From assembly GCA_903909295.1 (NCBI GenBank), contig CAIVVG010000069.1, positions 1 through 22,233 of the forward strand: DNA of 22,233 nucleotides, in the 5' to 3' direction. A model generated the notes under the pieces. It was not told the DNA's origin. It searched no databases and saw nothing but the letters and a program-made list of their open reading frames with translations. This DNA comes from an uncultured Chlamydiae bacterium. Lineage in GTDB: Bacteria; Chlamydiota; Chlamydiia; Chlamydiales; SM23-39. Positions 1 through 8,186 of the stretch are shown in pieces. A program made the translations under genes and the position numbers. Positions within the stretch are counted from its first letter, which is position 1. Every line of letters begins with the position of its first letter.

Positions 1-1
1 A

Positions 2-712
2 ATGGTCCATGTGGGCGATGAAGTAGAGGCGATTGTCCTTTCCATCCAAAAAGAAGATGGAAAAATCTCCCTCGGCATCAAGCAAACAGAGCGCAATCCT
101 TGGGAAGATGTGGAACGTAAATATCCTGTCGGCGCAAGTGTAGTGACCGAGATCCGCAACCTCACCAATTACGGCGCGTTCGTAGAATTGGAGCCAGGCG
201 TAGATGGACTGATTCACATCTCGGACTTGAGCTGGATCAAAAAAGTATCCCACCCCTCAGAAGTACTGAAGAAAGGGGACAAAGTCGAAGCGGTCATCCT
301 TTCTGTCGATAAAGAGAGCAAAAAGATCACTCTCGGCGTCAAACAGCTGAGCATGAACCCTTGGGAGACAATTGAGAAAACACTTCCAGTCGGAACACTC
401 GTCCATGGCGTCATCACCAAAACAACCGCCTTCGGCGCATTTGTCCAACTCGACAACAGCATCGAAGCGTTGATCCACGTGACAGAACTCTCCGACCAAC
501 CTTTTGGCAAAGTCGAAGATGTAGTCTCCAAAGGAGATCAGATCACAGCGAAGGTGATCAAACTCGATCCTGAACACAAAAAGATCGCTCTTTCAATCAA
601 AGAGTATCTGGTTGAGAAAAACCAACAGAATCGAGATGACATCGTCGTCAGCTCACGCCCTAAGAAGAAAAAATCGAAAAAAGACGCTCACGAAGAGGCT
701 TTAGATGAATAA
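2..712 (+). CDS. rpsA: 30S ribosomal protein S1, C-terminal part (5' end outside window)
   Basis: S1 binds mRNA on the 30S subunit and helps unstructured and weak-SD messages initiate. The visible 236 residues hold the end of one S1 (OB-fold) repeat (about 1-28) and two full repeats (about 42-112 and 127-198). The repeats show the usual pattern: GAFVEL/GAFVQL, GLIHISDLS/ALIHVTELS, then a KKITLGVKQ or KKIALSIKE strand, separated by NPWE linkers. A lysine-rich tail (RPKKKKSKK) closes the protein. The reading frame is open at the left edge, so the Met at base 2 is internal and the gene is partial. Its last codons overlap the nusA start by 8 bases, so the two are probably translationally coupled. 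The same rpsA-nusA-infB order is found in Chlamydia. Confidence 0.95.
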   Translation: MVHVGDEVEAIVLSIQKEDGKISLGIKQTERNPWEDVERKYPVGASVVTEIRNLTNYGAFVELEPGVDGLIHISDLSWIKKVSHPSEVLKKGDKVEAVILSVDKESKKITLGVKQLSMNPWETIEKTLPVGTLVHGVITKTTAFGAFVQLDNSIEALIHVTELSDQPFGKVEDVVSKGDQITAKVIKLDPEHKKIALSIKEYLVEKNQQNRDDIVVSSRPKKKKSKKDAHEEALDE

Positions 713-1979
713 AGATCTCGTAGCGATCTTCGAATACCTAGAGCGTGAAAAAGGGATCAAGCGCGATCTCGTGGTCGGTATGATCACGGACGCGCTCCGC
801 GCAGCGGCCCGCAAAAGCGTGAAGGGAATCGGAGAACATGTAACGATCGAAATCCACCCCAAAACAGGGGAAATTGAGGTCTTTACACAAAAGAAAATTG
901 TAGAGAAAGTGACGCAGCCACTAGAAGAAATCTCGCTCGAAGATGCCCGCATCCTCGAGCCAGGTTGCCAAATTGGCCAGCGCCTAGAACTCTCCGTCAC
1001 CCCGCATGATTTCGGTCGGATTGCAGCCCAAGCGGCGCGCCAAATCCTCACCCAGAAATTGAAAGGGGCTGAACGGGATGTGATCTACGAAGAGTACCGC
1101 CACCGCGCTGGAGAGATCATCTCCGGCACCATCAAGCGGTTCATCCGCGGCCGCACGATCGTTGTCGATCTCGGCAAGGTGGAAGCGATCCTTCCCGAGA
1201 GAAACTACCCTAAGCTCGAGCGTTACAACGTGGGCGAAAAGGTACAAGCTCTCCTTTTGGAAGTACACGATACAGAAAATGGTGGGGCAGAGGTTATTTT
1301 AACCCGTAGCCACCCCGAGTTCGTCTCTCAGCTCTTCATTCAAGAGGTCCCTGAGCTGCACGATAAGACCATTGCTATCGAGAGGATCGTCCGCGATGCG
1401 GGCTATCGAACAAAACTCGCGGTCTGCTCTTACGATCCGAAAGTAGATCCCGTCGGGACCTGCGTCGGCGTACGAGGAACCCGCATCAAGAACATCATCC
1501 GAGAGCTCAATAACGAAAAAATCGATGTTGTCCCCTTCTCTGAAGACCCTGTTCAACTGCTTCGAAACCTCCTCTCCCCTACAGAACCTCGCAAGATGAA
1601 AGTCTACGAAGACCGGATCTGGATGGTCGTCAATGATGAAGACTACCCGACTGTCATCGGCAAGAAAGGGATGAACGCTCGCCTGATCGGTCAAATGATC
1701 GGCAAAGAGATCGACGTGAAAAAACTCACCGATTATCAAAAGCTTCTCACCATTCAAATGGCTGAACTGGCCGATTCCCCTGAAGACGCCTTCAATGAAG
1801 AATTGCGCATCGAAGGAGTGAGCAGCTTGATCACTCAAGGTCTCGTCTCCGCTGGATACGACACTCTCAGAAAATTCATGCAGGCCTCTCCTCTGGATAT
1901 CGCTACAAAAGCCCCTGGGGTAAACTACTACGACATGGCCGATAAGATTTTAGAACAAATTCGCAAAAAGAAAGGGTAA
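705..1979 (+). CDS. nusA: Transcription termination/antitermination protein NusA
   Basis: NusA binds RNA polymerase and nascent RNA and tunes pausing, termination and antitermination. The 424 residues fit the family order: N-terminal polymerase-binding domain (about 1-125), S1 domain (about 135-200, with GEIISGTIKRF and a VEAILPERNY strand), KH1 with GVRG at 255-258, and KH2 with GKKG at 319-322. About 70 C-terminal residues resemble a single helical acidic-repeat-type domain, shorter than in E. coli NusA, which has two. The ATG overlaps the rpsA stop by 8 bases. infB begins 3 bases after the nusA stop, so the genes are surely one transcript. Confidence 0.96.
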   Translation: MNKDLVAIFEYLEREKGIKRDLVVGMITDALRAAARKSVKGIGEHVTIEIHPKTGEIEVFTQKKIVEKVTQPLEEISLEDARILEPGCQIGQRLELSVTPHDFGRIAAQAARQILTQKLKGAERDVIYEEYRHRAGEIISGTIKRFIRGRTIVVDLGKVEAILPERNYPKLERYNVGEKVQALLLEVHDTENGGAEVILTRSHPEFVSQLFIQEVPELHDKTIAIERIVRDAGYRTKLAVCSYDPKVDPVGTCVGVRGTRIKNIIRELNNEKIDVVPFSEDPVQLLRNLLSPTEPRKMKVYEDRIWMVVNDEDYPTVIGKKGMNARLIGQMIGKEIDVKKLTDYQKLLTIQMAELADSPEDAFNEELRIEGVSSLITQGLVSAGYDTLRKFMQASPLDIATKAPGVNYYDMADKILEQIRKKKG

Positions 1980-1982
1980 CTT

Positions 1983-4286
1983 TTGGGTAAGAGTCTCAAA
2001 CTGAACATCAAAAACGCTCAGCTCGCAGAAGCGCTGAAAAGTAAAAAAGCGCCTTCCCCTGCTGCCGAGAGCGATAGCAAAAAAGATGCTTCAGCTACAC
2101 TGGTGAAAAGAAAATCGCGTATCATGCAAGAAGAGGCTCCTGTTGAAGAGCCTGTTTTAGCTACGCCTTCTCACCCCCCTATCCCAGCGCCGACTCTGCA
2201 CGAAGAGCCAAAAGAGCAGGAGACCCCTCCTGCTCCCCAGCACGAGCCCGCTCCCAAGGCCGCGGTGGCTCCTGCCCCTGCTGCTGCCGCTCCGAAGCCG
2301 CACACACCCACACCGCCTCCCCCCTCTTCTACGGCTCCCTTCCCTCTGCGGAAAGAACCTCCCAAAGAGCTCCGCTTAGCGAAGAAGAAAGAAGAAGTTC
2401 GCTTCGATGCGCGCGACCGACAAGGTTTGCGCGATTCAGATAACGAGGCTTGGCGCAAACGGCGCGCTCATAAACCCAAACGGATGCAGCAACAAGAAGA
2501 GATCATCCGTCCCAAAACCCTCTCGGTCAGGCTCCCTATCTGCATCAAAGAACTCGCCCATGAGATGAAGCTCAAGGCCTCTCAACTGATCGCGAAACTC
2601 TTTATGCAGGGTGTTGTTTTGACTTTAAACGACTTCCTCGATGATGAAACTACCGTCCAGCTCCTCGGTCACGATTTTGGCTGCGACATCACCATTGACA
2701 GATCCGAGCAAGCCCGTATCCGCATCACCGACCGAACCATTCGTCAAGAAATCGGCGCCGAGTCCTCCGACCTTTTGGGCCTACGACCCCCTGTCATCAC
2801 ATTCATGGGTCACGTCGACCACGGCAAAACGAGCTTGATCGATACCATCCGCAAATCGAACCGAGCTGCTGGAGAAGCAGGAGCAATCACCCAGCACATC
2901 GGAGCTTTCCAAGTGGAGACTCCCGCTGGCAATGTCACGATTCTCGATACGCCAGGTCACGCCGCTTTCTCTGAAATGCGCTCCCGAGGTGCCAACGTGA
3001 CCGACATCGTCGTCCTGGTCGTTGCAGGTGACGAGGGAATCCGCGCCCAAACAGAAGAGGCGATCCGCCAAGCGCGCGAAGCTGCCGTACCGATCCTCGT
3101 GGCGATCAACAAGTGCGACAAACCCAATTTCGACGTCCAAAAAGTGTACCGCGACCTCGCCGACCGAGATCTTCTTCCCGAAGCTTGGGGCGGAACCACC
3201 ATCACAGTCAATTGCTCTGCAACTACCGGTCAAGGGGTCAAAGAACTCCTCGAGATGGTCGCTCTGCAAGCCGAGATCCTCGAACTGCGCGCCAATCCTG
3301 CTGCAAGAGCGCGGGGAACGGTTCTTGAATCGGAGATGCATAAAGGACTGGGCGCTGTTGCGACCGTTCTTGTCCAAAACGGAACTCTCCGCAAAGGGGA
3401 CGCCATCGTATTCGGCCCCTTCTATGGCCGTATCAAGACCATGCAGAACGACGTTTTCCAAAATATTGAAGAGGCAGGCCCCTCAACACCTGTAAAAATC
3501 ACTGGTCTTTCCGAATTGGCCCTCGCCGGCTCTGAGTTCATCGTTGTGAAAAATGAGAAAGAGGCCCGAGAACTCGCCGAGGCGAGAACCGAAGAACTGG
3601 CCCGCGACCTCCACTCTAAACCCCGCATCGGCAGCTTAGAGAAAATGATGGCCCGACGCGAGAGCGGCGAGAAAAAAATTCTCCCCCTCATCTTGCGAGC
3701 CGACGTACAAGGTTCTTTGGAAGCGCTCAAAAACTCGCTCCTCAAAATCCACTCCAATAAAGTGCGCCTCGAGATTGTCAACGCCGATGTGGGAGAGATT
3801 TCTGAGTCTGATATTTCCCTTGCCGCCGCGTCCAAAGCGACGATCATTGGATTCCACACCAGCATCCAGAGCCACTCTGAAGATCTCATCAAGCAGAAAA
3901 AAGTAGCGATCTACTCCCACGACGTCATCTACCACATCATCGATGAAGTGAAAGAGAGAATGCGCCAGCTCCTCGATAAGATCGAAAAAGAAAATGAAAT
4001 GGGAGCCGCCCTTGTCAAGGCCGTCTTTAAATCTTCGCAGCTCGGCCTCATCGCCGGTTGCCAAGTGACTGAAGGGGTGATCAAGAGACAAAACCTCGTC
4101 CGACAAGTACGCGATAAAGCGGTGATCTGGAAAGGGAAATTTGCCTCTCTGAAACGACAAAAAGAAGATGTCAAAGAGATCTTAAAAGGATTTGAGTGCG
4201 GTATTCTCCTCGAAGGGCAAACCGATATCAAAGAAGGCGACATCCTTCAAGCCTACGAAATCATCTACCTTGAGCAGGAACTATGA
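1983..4286 (+). CDS. infB: Translation initiation factor IF-2
   Basis: IF-2 is the GTPase that brings initiator fMet-tRNA to the 30S subunit and promotes subunit joining. The start is TTG at 1983, behind an AAAGGG Shine-Dalgarno at 1971-1976. The first residues (MGKSLKLNIKNAQLAEA) resemble the start of chlamydial IF-2. Residues about 20-165 are a low-complexity Pro/Ala/Glu/Lys-rich region. An IF2_N-type segment follows at about 178-235. The GTPase domain carries G1 GHVDHGKT (276-283), G3 DTPGH (322-326) and G4 NKCD (376-379). Beta-barrel domain II, the IF-2 specific domain III and the C-terminal fMet-tRNA binding barrel (ending QAYEIIYLEQEL) follow. Length 767 is shorter than the E. coli long form. 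The stop shares an ATGA with the rbfA start. Confidence 0.97.
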   Translation: MGKSLKLNIKNAQLAEALKSKKAPSPAAESDSKKDASATLVKRKSRIMQEEAPVEEPVLATPSHPPIPAPTLHEEPKEQETPPAPQHEPAPKAAVAPAPAAAAPKPHTPTPPPPSSTAPFPLRKEPPKELRLAKKKEEVRFDARDRQGLRDSDNEAWRKRRAHKPKRMQQQEEIIRPKTLSVRLPICIKELAHEMKLKASQLIAKLFMQGVVLTLNDFLDDETTVQLLGHDFGCDITIDRSEQARIRITDRTIRQEIGAESSDLLGLRPPVITFMGHVDHGKTSLIDTIRKSNRAAGEAGAITQHIGAFQVETPAGNVTILDTPGHAAFSEMRSRGANVTDIVVLVVAGDEGIRAQTEEAIRQAREAAVPILVAINKCDKPNFDVQKVYRDLADRDLLPEAWGGTTITVNCSATTGQGVKELLEMVALQAEILELRANPAARARGTVLESEMHKGLGAVATVLVQNGTLRKGDAIVFGPFYGRIKTMQNDVFQNIEEAGPSTPVKITGLSELALAGSEFIVVKNEKEARELAEARTEELARDLHSKPRIGSLEKMMARRESGEKKILPLILRADVQGSLEALKNSLLKIHSNKVRLEIVNADVGEISESDISLAAASKATIIGFHTSIQSHSEDLIKQKKVAIYSHDVIYHIIDEVKERMRQLLDKIEKENEMGAALVKAVFKSSQLGLIAGCQVTEGVIKRQNLVRQVRDKAVIWKGKFASLKRQKEDVKEILKGFECGILLEGQTDIKEGDILQAYEIIYLEQEL

Positions 4287-4657
4287 AGCCAAAGCGATTA
4301 GAGCGAGTCAATTCCTTGCTCAAAGAGGTCATTTTCGAGGTGATCCATAAAGAGGTGCGCAACCCTCATATCACCACCTTTGTGACGGTCACCCGCGTAG
4401 ACACCTCCGCCGACCTCCACCATGCCCGAGTGTTCATCAGCTTGATTGCAACCGATGCCGAAAAAGAAAAAATCTTGGCCGCGCTCCAAACCGCCGCCGG
4501 TTTTATCGCCGTCCACGCGTCGGAAAAAGTGGAGCTCCGCTACTTCCCCAACCTCACCTTCAAACTCGATACAGAGCTCGAAGAGCAGCTCCGGATCCAC
4601 AAGATCTTAAGCGACATCGAAAAAGAACGGCTCTCTCGCAGTGAAGATGTCTCATAA
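4283..4657 (+). CDS. rbfA: 30S ribosome-binding factor A
   Basis: RbfA is a small KH-fold protein needed for late 30S maturation and 16S 5'-end processing. The 124 residues show the family's N-terminal helix (RVNSLLKEVIFEVI), the RNPHITTFVTVTRV segment and the later HHARVFISL strand. The C-terminal half, with LRYFPNLTFKLDTELEEQLRI, matches the conserved RbfA finish. The ATG overlaps the infB stop by four bases (ATGA), and the 3' end overlaps the truB start. infB-rbfA-truB is a classic bacterial cluster, which makes the call secure despite the small size. Confidence 0.95.
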   Translation: MKPKRLERVNSLLKEVIFEVIHKEVRNPHITTFVTVTRVDTSADLHHARVFISLIATDAEKEKILAALQTAAGFIAVHASEKVELRYFPNLTFKLDTELEEQLRIHKILSDIEKERLSRSEDVS

Positions 4658-5330
4658 ACAGGGCATTTTGCTCGTCGACAAGACCTCCGGCTCGACCTCC
4701 TTCCACATCGTCTCTCTCCTCCGACGCCTCACCGGCATTGAAAAGATCGGCCATGCCGGCACCCTCGACCCCTTTGCGACCGGAGTGATGGTGATGCTCG
4801 TCGGCAAAGCCTTTACCACCCGCTCCAATGAGTTTTTGCAAAGCGAAAAAGAGTACCGCGCCACCCTCCGCCTCGGCATTACAACCGATACCTACGACCT
4901 CGAAGGGCAAGTGATCCAACGGAGCGATTACATTCCCCCCCTAGAAGAGATCGAAAAAATCCTCCCCGCCTTCCAAGGGACCGTCTCCCAAACGCCTCCC
5001 ATGTTCTCCGCCAAAAAAGTACAGGGAAAAAAACTCTATGAGCTCGCACGCAAAGGGATCGAGATCGAGCGAGCCCCCGTGCTGGTTGAGATGCATATTC
5101 AGATCCTCCGCTACGAATACCCCGAGCTTGAAATCCAAGTCCGCTGCAGCAAAGGGACCTACATCCGCTCTCTGGCTTATGACCTTGGGGCAGCCCTCCA
5201 GTGCGGCGCCCACCTCTCCGGCCTAGTGCGCCTCCGCTCAGGGGCCTTCAAGCTCGAAAACTGCATTTCCCAAAACCTCTTAAAAACAAATGATTTTAAT
5301 ATTAGCCCCCATCTATTGGAGTCTCTATGA
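4647..5330 (+). CDS. truB: tRNA pseudouridine(55) synthase TruB
   Basis: TruB converts U55 of the tRNA T-loop to pseudouridine. The catalytic aspartate is D41 within GHAGTLDPFATG (35-46 from the chosen ATG). VPPMFSAKK-like (TPPMFSAKKVQGKKLYELA) and CSKGTYIRSLAYDLG motifs also match the family closely, especially the chlamydial proteins as remembered. Two starts are possible: GTG at 4641 and ATG at 4647. Neither has a clear Shine-Dalgarno. ATG is preferred, and translation probably couples to the overlapping rbfA end. The protein is about 227 residues and lacks a long PUA extension, like the short chlamydial form. The 3' end shares ATGA with ychF. In C. trachomatis ribF lies between truB and ychF; here it is absent. 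Confidence 0.95.
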   Translation: MSHKQGILLVDKTSGSTSFHIVSLLRRLTGIEKIGHAGTLDPFATGVMVMLVGKAFTTRSNEFLQSEKEYRATLRLGITTDTYDLEGQVIQRSDYIPPLEEIEKILPAFQGTVSQTPPMFSAKKVQGKKLYELARKGIEIERAPVLVEMHIQILRYEYPELEIQVRCSKGTYIRSLAYDLGAALQCGAHLSGLVRLRSGAFKLENCISQNLLKTNDFNISPHLLESL

Positions 5331-6421
5331 GCAACCTCTCTTGCGGCATCGTCGGACTGCCCAACGTCGGAAAATCGACCCTTTTCAATGCGCTCACTCG
5401 CAAACAAATCCCCTCTGAAAACTACCCTTTCTGCACCATCGATCCCAATGTGGGCATCGTTTTCGTCACCGATCCCCGCCTCAAAACCCTCTCAGATCAA
5501 TCGGGCAGCAAAAAAATCATCCCCGCCACTGTCACCTTCGTCGACATCGCCGGTCTCGTCAAAGGGGCCTCTCAGGGAGCTGGGCTCGGCAACCAATTCC
5601 TCACTCACATCCGCGAGACAGACGCCATCGTTCAAGTCGTCCGTTGCTTTGAAAACGACGATGTCATCCACGTCGCCGGGCGCGTCGATCCAATCGATGA
5701 CATCAAAGTCATTACCCTCGAGCTCATCCTCTCCGACATCCAGATGGTAGAAAATACCTTGAGCCGCTTAGAAAAACAGGCCAAAGGAAATAAAGAATTA
5801 GCCCCCCGCATTGACTTTTTGAAAAAAGCGATGGCCTACCTCAACCAAGAGCTCCCTTTAAGACAAATGGCGATGACTCCCGAAGAAGAAGAAATCGCCC
5901 GCCTCTATCCCTTTCTTACCAAGAAGAGGGTACTCTACGTCTGCAACGTCGGCGAAAATGACGTCCCCGCTCTCGATAACGCCCTCGTGCAACGAGTCCG
6001 CGAGTACGCCGCCAAAGAAGGGAGCCGTGTCGTCCCCATCTGCGCCCGCATCGAAGAGGAAATTTCTCAGCTCGATGAAAAAGATGCCCGCGAATTTCTC
6101 CTCAGCCTGGGCCTCAAAGAATCGGGCCTAGACCGACTCATCAAAGAGGCCTTCTCTCTCCTCGACCTCATCACCTACATCACCACAGGAGAAATCGAGA
6201 CCCGCGCCTGGACCATCCACAAAGGGACCGGAGCCGCCGAAGCCGCAGGAAAAATCCATAGCGACATTGAGAAGGGATTTATCCGAGCTGAAGTGGTTAG
6301 TTTTGATGACATGATCCGTTACCAAGGACGAGTCGGCGCCCGCGATGTAGGCAGAGCCCGCTCTGAGGGGCGCGACTACACCGTCCAAGACGGAGACGTG
6401 ATTTTGTTCTTCCATGCATGA
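5327..6421 (+). CDS. ychF: Redox-regulated OBG-type ATPase YchF (EngD)
   Basis: YchF is a ribosome-associated P-loop NTPase of the Obg/TRAFAC class that prefers ATP. G1 is GLPNVGKST (10-18). The switch II region has VTFVDIAGLVKGAS. The G4 site is NVGE (207-210) instead of NKxD, the hallmark that explains ATP preference. A coiled-coil insertion (about 130-185) and a C-terminal TGS domain (about 280-362, with LITYITTGEIETRAWTIHKGT and VGRARSEGRDYTVQDGDVILFF) complete the family layout at 364 residues. It starts inside the truB stop (ATGA) and is the last gene of this plus-strand operon. No clear intrinsic terminator follows. Confidence 0.96.
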   Translation: MSNLSCGIVGLPNVGKSTLFNALTRKQIPSENYPFCTIDPNVGIVFVTDPRLKTLSDQSGSKKIIPATVTFVDIAGLVKGASQGAGLGNQFLTHIRETDAIVQVVRCFENDDVIHVAGRVDPIDDIKVITLELILSDIQMVENTLSRLEKQAKGNKELAPRIDFLKKAMAYLNQELPLRQMAMTPEEEEIARLYPFLTKKRVLYVCNVGENDVPALDNALVQRVREYAAKEGSRVVPICARIEEEISQLDEKDAREFLLSLGLKESGLDRLIKEAFSLLDLITYITTGEIETRAWTIHKGTGAAEAAGKIHSDIEKGFIRAEVVSFDDMIRYQGRVGARDVGRARSEGRDYTVQDGDVILFFHA

Positions 6422-6435
6422 CAAGTAAATTTTTC

Positions 6436-6464
6436 TTGAGTAAATCATCAAGTTCTTGTAAATT
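6436..6464 (+). promoter_or_regulatory. Candidate sigma70-type promoter for the gene at 6492
   Basis: TTGAGT (6436-6441), a 17-bp spacer and TAAATT (6459-6464) fit a housekeeping promoter. The predicted start is near 6471, leaving a leader of about 20 bases that contains an AAGGA Shine-Dalgarno (6481-6485), six bases before the ATG. It lies just after ychF and gives the next gene its own transcription unit. Confidence 0.5.
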
Positions 6465-6491
6465 GATGCCTCTTTAACTCAAGGAATATTT

Positions 6492-7052
6492 ATGTCAGTA
6501 ACGACAGGTATCGGGGGAAGCAGCGGCGTCCGCAATTCCCCTTCCACATCGCAAAAACTAAATCGGCCACCCTCTGCCCCAGGGGCTTTGGGGATTAAAC
6601 CCTCGGATCTTGAAACAGGCGGCGAAGAGGGGGGGACAGTGTTAAGTCCGACAGACCGTTCCGTACAGAGAGTGGCTCAACAAGAGCTCTCTTGGCAAGA
6701 GATCCTCCTCTTTTCTCTCCCTTTTTTAGGAACGGGTTTTGCGACGCGCAAGATTCACACCATTTATCAGCATTGCGTCCATGAAGCGATCCCTATGTCT
6801 CCCCATGGCGACGAGGGGCCGATCATTACCGCGTCGCGCAATATGGGGGCCTGCCTTACGGCGTCTATTGTAAGCACCCTCTTTACAGCATTTCTGTTAT
6901 CAAAATATCTTCAAGGAGACATATTGATGTTTGCGTTGGGAGCTTTGGCTCTGAGTACTTACGCCCACATCGATGGCGCAAGCCGAGCGCAAAATACAGT
7001 TTATCACCTCAGCTTAACGTCTCAACGTAAATCCGAGGTGTTCTCTCAGTAA
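6492..7052 (+). CDS. Hypothetical protein with bilobed hydrophobic segment, candidate Inc-like membrane protein
   Basis: I do not recognise a named family. The 186-residue protein begins with about 65 polar residues rich in Ser, Gly, Pro and Thr, without a Sec signal peptide. A weakly hydrophobic stretch follows at about 68-83 (EILLFSLPFLGTGFA). Then come two strong hydrophobic helices, about 118-138 and 142-159, joined by a very short polar turn (SKYLQGD). A bilobed helix pair with a tight turn, plus a polar N-terminus able to serve as a type III signal, is the hallmark of chlamydial inclusion-membrane (Inc) proteins; this is a resemblance only. It has its own promoter and a good Shine-Dalgarno. 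Its last 44 bases overlap, tail to tail, the end of alr on the other strand. It could instead be an ordinary small membrane protein. Confidence 0.7.
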   Translation: MSVTTGIGGSSGVRNSPSTSQKLNRPPSAPGALGIKPSDLETGGEEGGTVLSPTDRSVQRVAQQELSWQEILLFSLPFLGTGFATRKIHTIYQHCVHEAIPMSPHGDEGPIITASRNMGACLTASIVSTLFTAFLLSKYLQGDILMFALGALALSTYAHIDGASRAQNTVYHLSLTSQRKSEVFSQ

Positions 7053-8115
7053 AACCGCATAGAATTTCGTAAGGGATCGTATCGCAGAGGCGTGCGATCT
7101 CCTGGAGGGGAATCTCTTCCCCTCCTTGCTTTCCAATCAGCACCACTTCATCCCCTACATACGCCTCCCCATCGCGGATATCGACCATGAACTGGTCCAT
7201 GCAAATGGTCCCCGCAATAGGATACCGTTTTCCCCGAATGAGGACAGAGCCTCTGCTTGAAAGCGCCCTCCGGTACCCATCCCCATACCCAATCGGCACG
7301 GTCACAATCCTCGTTTGCCGAGAAGCCTTGTATGTATGTCCATAGCTCACCCCCTCGCCCGCCTGCACGACCTTAAAAAAGGAGACCGTCGACTTGAGGC
7401 TAAAACAGGGAGCAATCCCTGGCAGAGCTCCGGGCGGGTATCCAAGACTTAAAAAGGCGGGACGCACCATTTCCCTGTGCGCCTGCGGAAGGTGGGTCGT
7501 CCCCCCTGAATTGGCGATATGAGTCACTAACGAGTGTCCCTGGAAAATCGGGTGCGCTAGCAATTCGTGGAACTCATTGTGTTGTCGCAAGGCAATCGGA
7601 TCTTGAGGATCGCCAGCCGTAGCAAAATGGGAGTACAGTCCCACCACCTCAAAGCATCCAGCCTCATGCAAAAAAGCGAACAGCGGCACAGCGCTCGCCG
7701 CCCGCACCCCCGTCCTCTGCATGCCGGTATCCACTTCCAGATGCACCCGCCCCTTACGCCCCACTTTGCGACAATGCCCCGCGACGAGCTCCGCCTTGAA
7801 CCGAGAACTGATAGTAAATTCTAAATCGAGCGCAAGCAAGTCGACGACCTGATCTTCGTGGATCGCCCCCAACACTAAAATAGGGGTGATAACCCCCGCT
7901 TGGCGAAGCGCAGCACCCTCCTGCAGACAAGAGACACCGAGGTAATCGACCCCCGCCTCAGCAGCGGCCTTAGCCATGGGAATGAGCCCGTGACCATAGG
8001 CGTTGGCCTTGACCGGAAGGCAGTAGAGGCTCTTGCCGATATGACACCGCACAGCCCCGATGTTTTTTCGAAACTGCGCGAGGTCGACTTCAATCCAATT
8101 TGGATGGGGGTACAT
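7009..8115 (-). CDS. alr: Alanine racemase
   Basis: A PLP enzyme that interconverts L- and D-alanine, the D-form being needed for peptidoglycan stem peptides. The PLP lysine is K36 in VKANAYGHG. The second catalytic base is the tyrosine at 258 in VSYGHTYKA. The TIM-barrel part includes LEVDTGMQRTG, VTHIANSGGT and the C-terminal barrel part has TICMDQFMVDI and GDEVVLIG. The length of 368 is normal. The start is well fixed: an in-frame TAA lies 12 bases upstream and homology begins at NWIEVDL. That ATG sits in the centre of an inverted repeat. Chlamydiaceae are known to lack alr and use GlyA for this reaction, so the gene is an accessory trait here. Its 3' end overlaps the convergent upstream gene by 44 bases. 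Confidence 0.95.
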   Translation of the reverse strand: MYPHPNWIEVDLAQFRKNIGAVRCHIGKSLYCLPVKANAYGHGLIPMAKAAAEAGVDYLGVSCLQEGAALRQAGVITPILVLGAIHEDQVVDLLALDLEFTISSRFKAELVAGHCRKVGRKGRVHLEVDTGMQRTGVRAASAVPLFAFLHEAGCFEVVGLYSHFATAGDPQDPIALRQHNEFHELLAHPIFQGHSLVTHIANSGGTTHLPQAHREMVRPAFLSLGYPPGALPGIAPCFSLKSTVSFFKVVQAGEGVSYGHTYKASRQTRIVTVPIGYGDGYRRALSSRGSVLIRGKRYPIAGTICMDQFMVDIRDGEAYVGDEVVLIGKQGGEEIPLQEIARLCDTIPYEILCGFTERTPRIYVETLS

Positions 8116-8124
8116 ACCCCCATC
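8103..8124 (-). promoter_or_regulatory. Inverted repeat with the alr start codon in its loop
   Basis: Arms 8103-8112 and 8115-8124 are perfect 10-base inverted repeats (GATGGGGGTA / TACCCCCATC) separated by two bases. In the alr message this folds as nine base pairs, six of them G-C, with the tetraloop AUGU. The AUG of alr is in the loop, and the only SD-like bases (GGGGG) are locked in the stem. It may act as translational control, or as a DNA operator; only the repeat itself is observed. Confidence 0.55.
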
Positions 8125-8139
8125 TTAATCCATCGGATT

Positions 8140-8182
8140 CAAAAGGGCAAAGCCCTTTTGCGGAGCTCGAGGCAGAGCCTCG
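8140..8182 (-). terminator. Two adjacent hairpins, likely terminator of the gene at 8187-8600
   Basis: Two perfect hairpins lie just after the stop of the 8187-8600 gene and before alr. One is CAAAAGGGC-AAA-GCCCTTTTG (8140-8160). The other is CGAGGC-AGA-GCCTCG (8168-8182). The first has the A-tract/GC-stem/T-tract form of a bidirectional intrinsic terminator, although its GC core is only four pairs. Both have three-base loops, which also suits a small dispersed palindromic repeat. Confidence 0.45.
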
Positions 8183-8186
8183 GGGT

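Noticed and set aside
1299..1838. 179-codon minus-strand open frame inside nusA
   Set aside because: Antisense of the KH domains, with no ribosome site and no family resemblance.
2781..3461. 226-codon open frame on the minus strand inside infB
   Set aside because: It mirrors the high-GC codon pattern of infB, has no recognisable motif, and covers the GTPase domain exactly antisense.
3636..4160. 174-codon minus-strand open frame inside infB
   Set aside because: Another antisense product of biased codon use; composition and repeats of His/Phe/Asp are typical of such artefacts.
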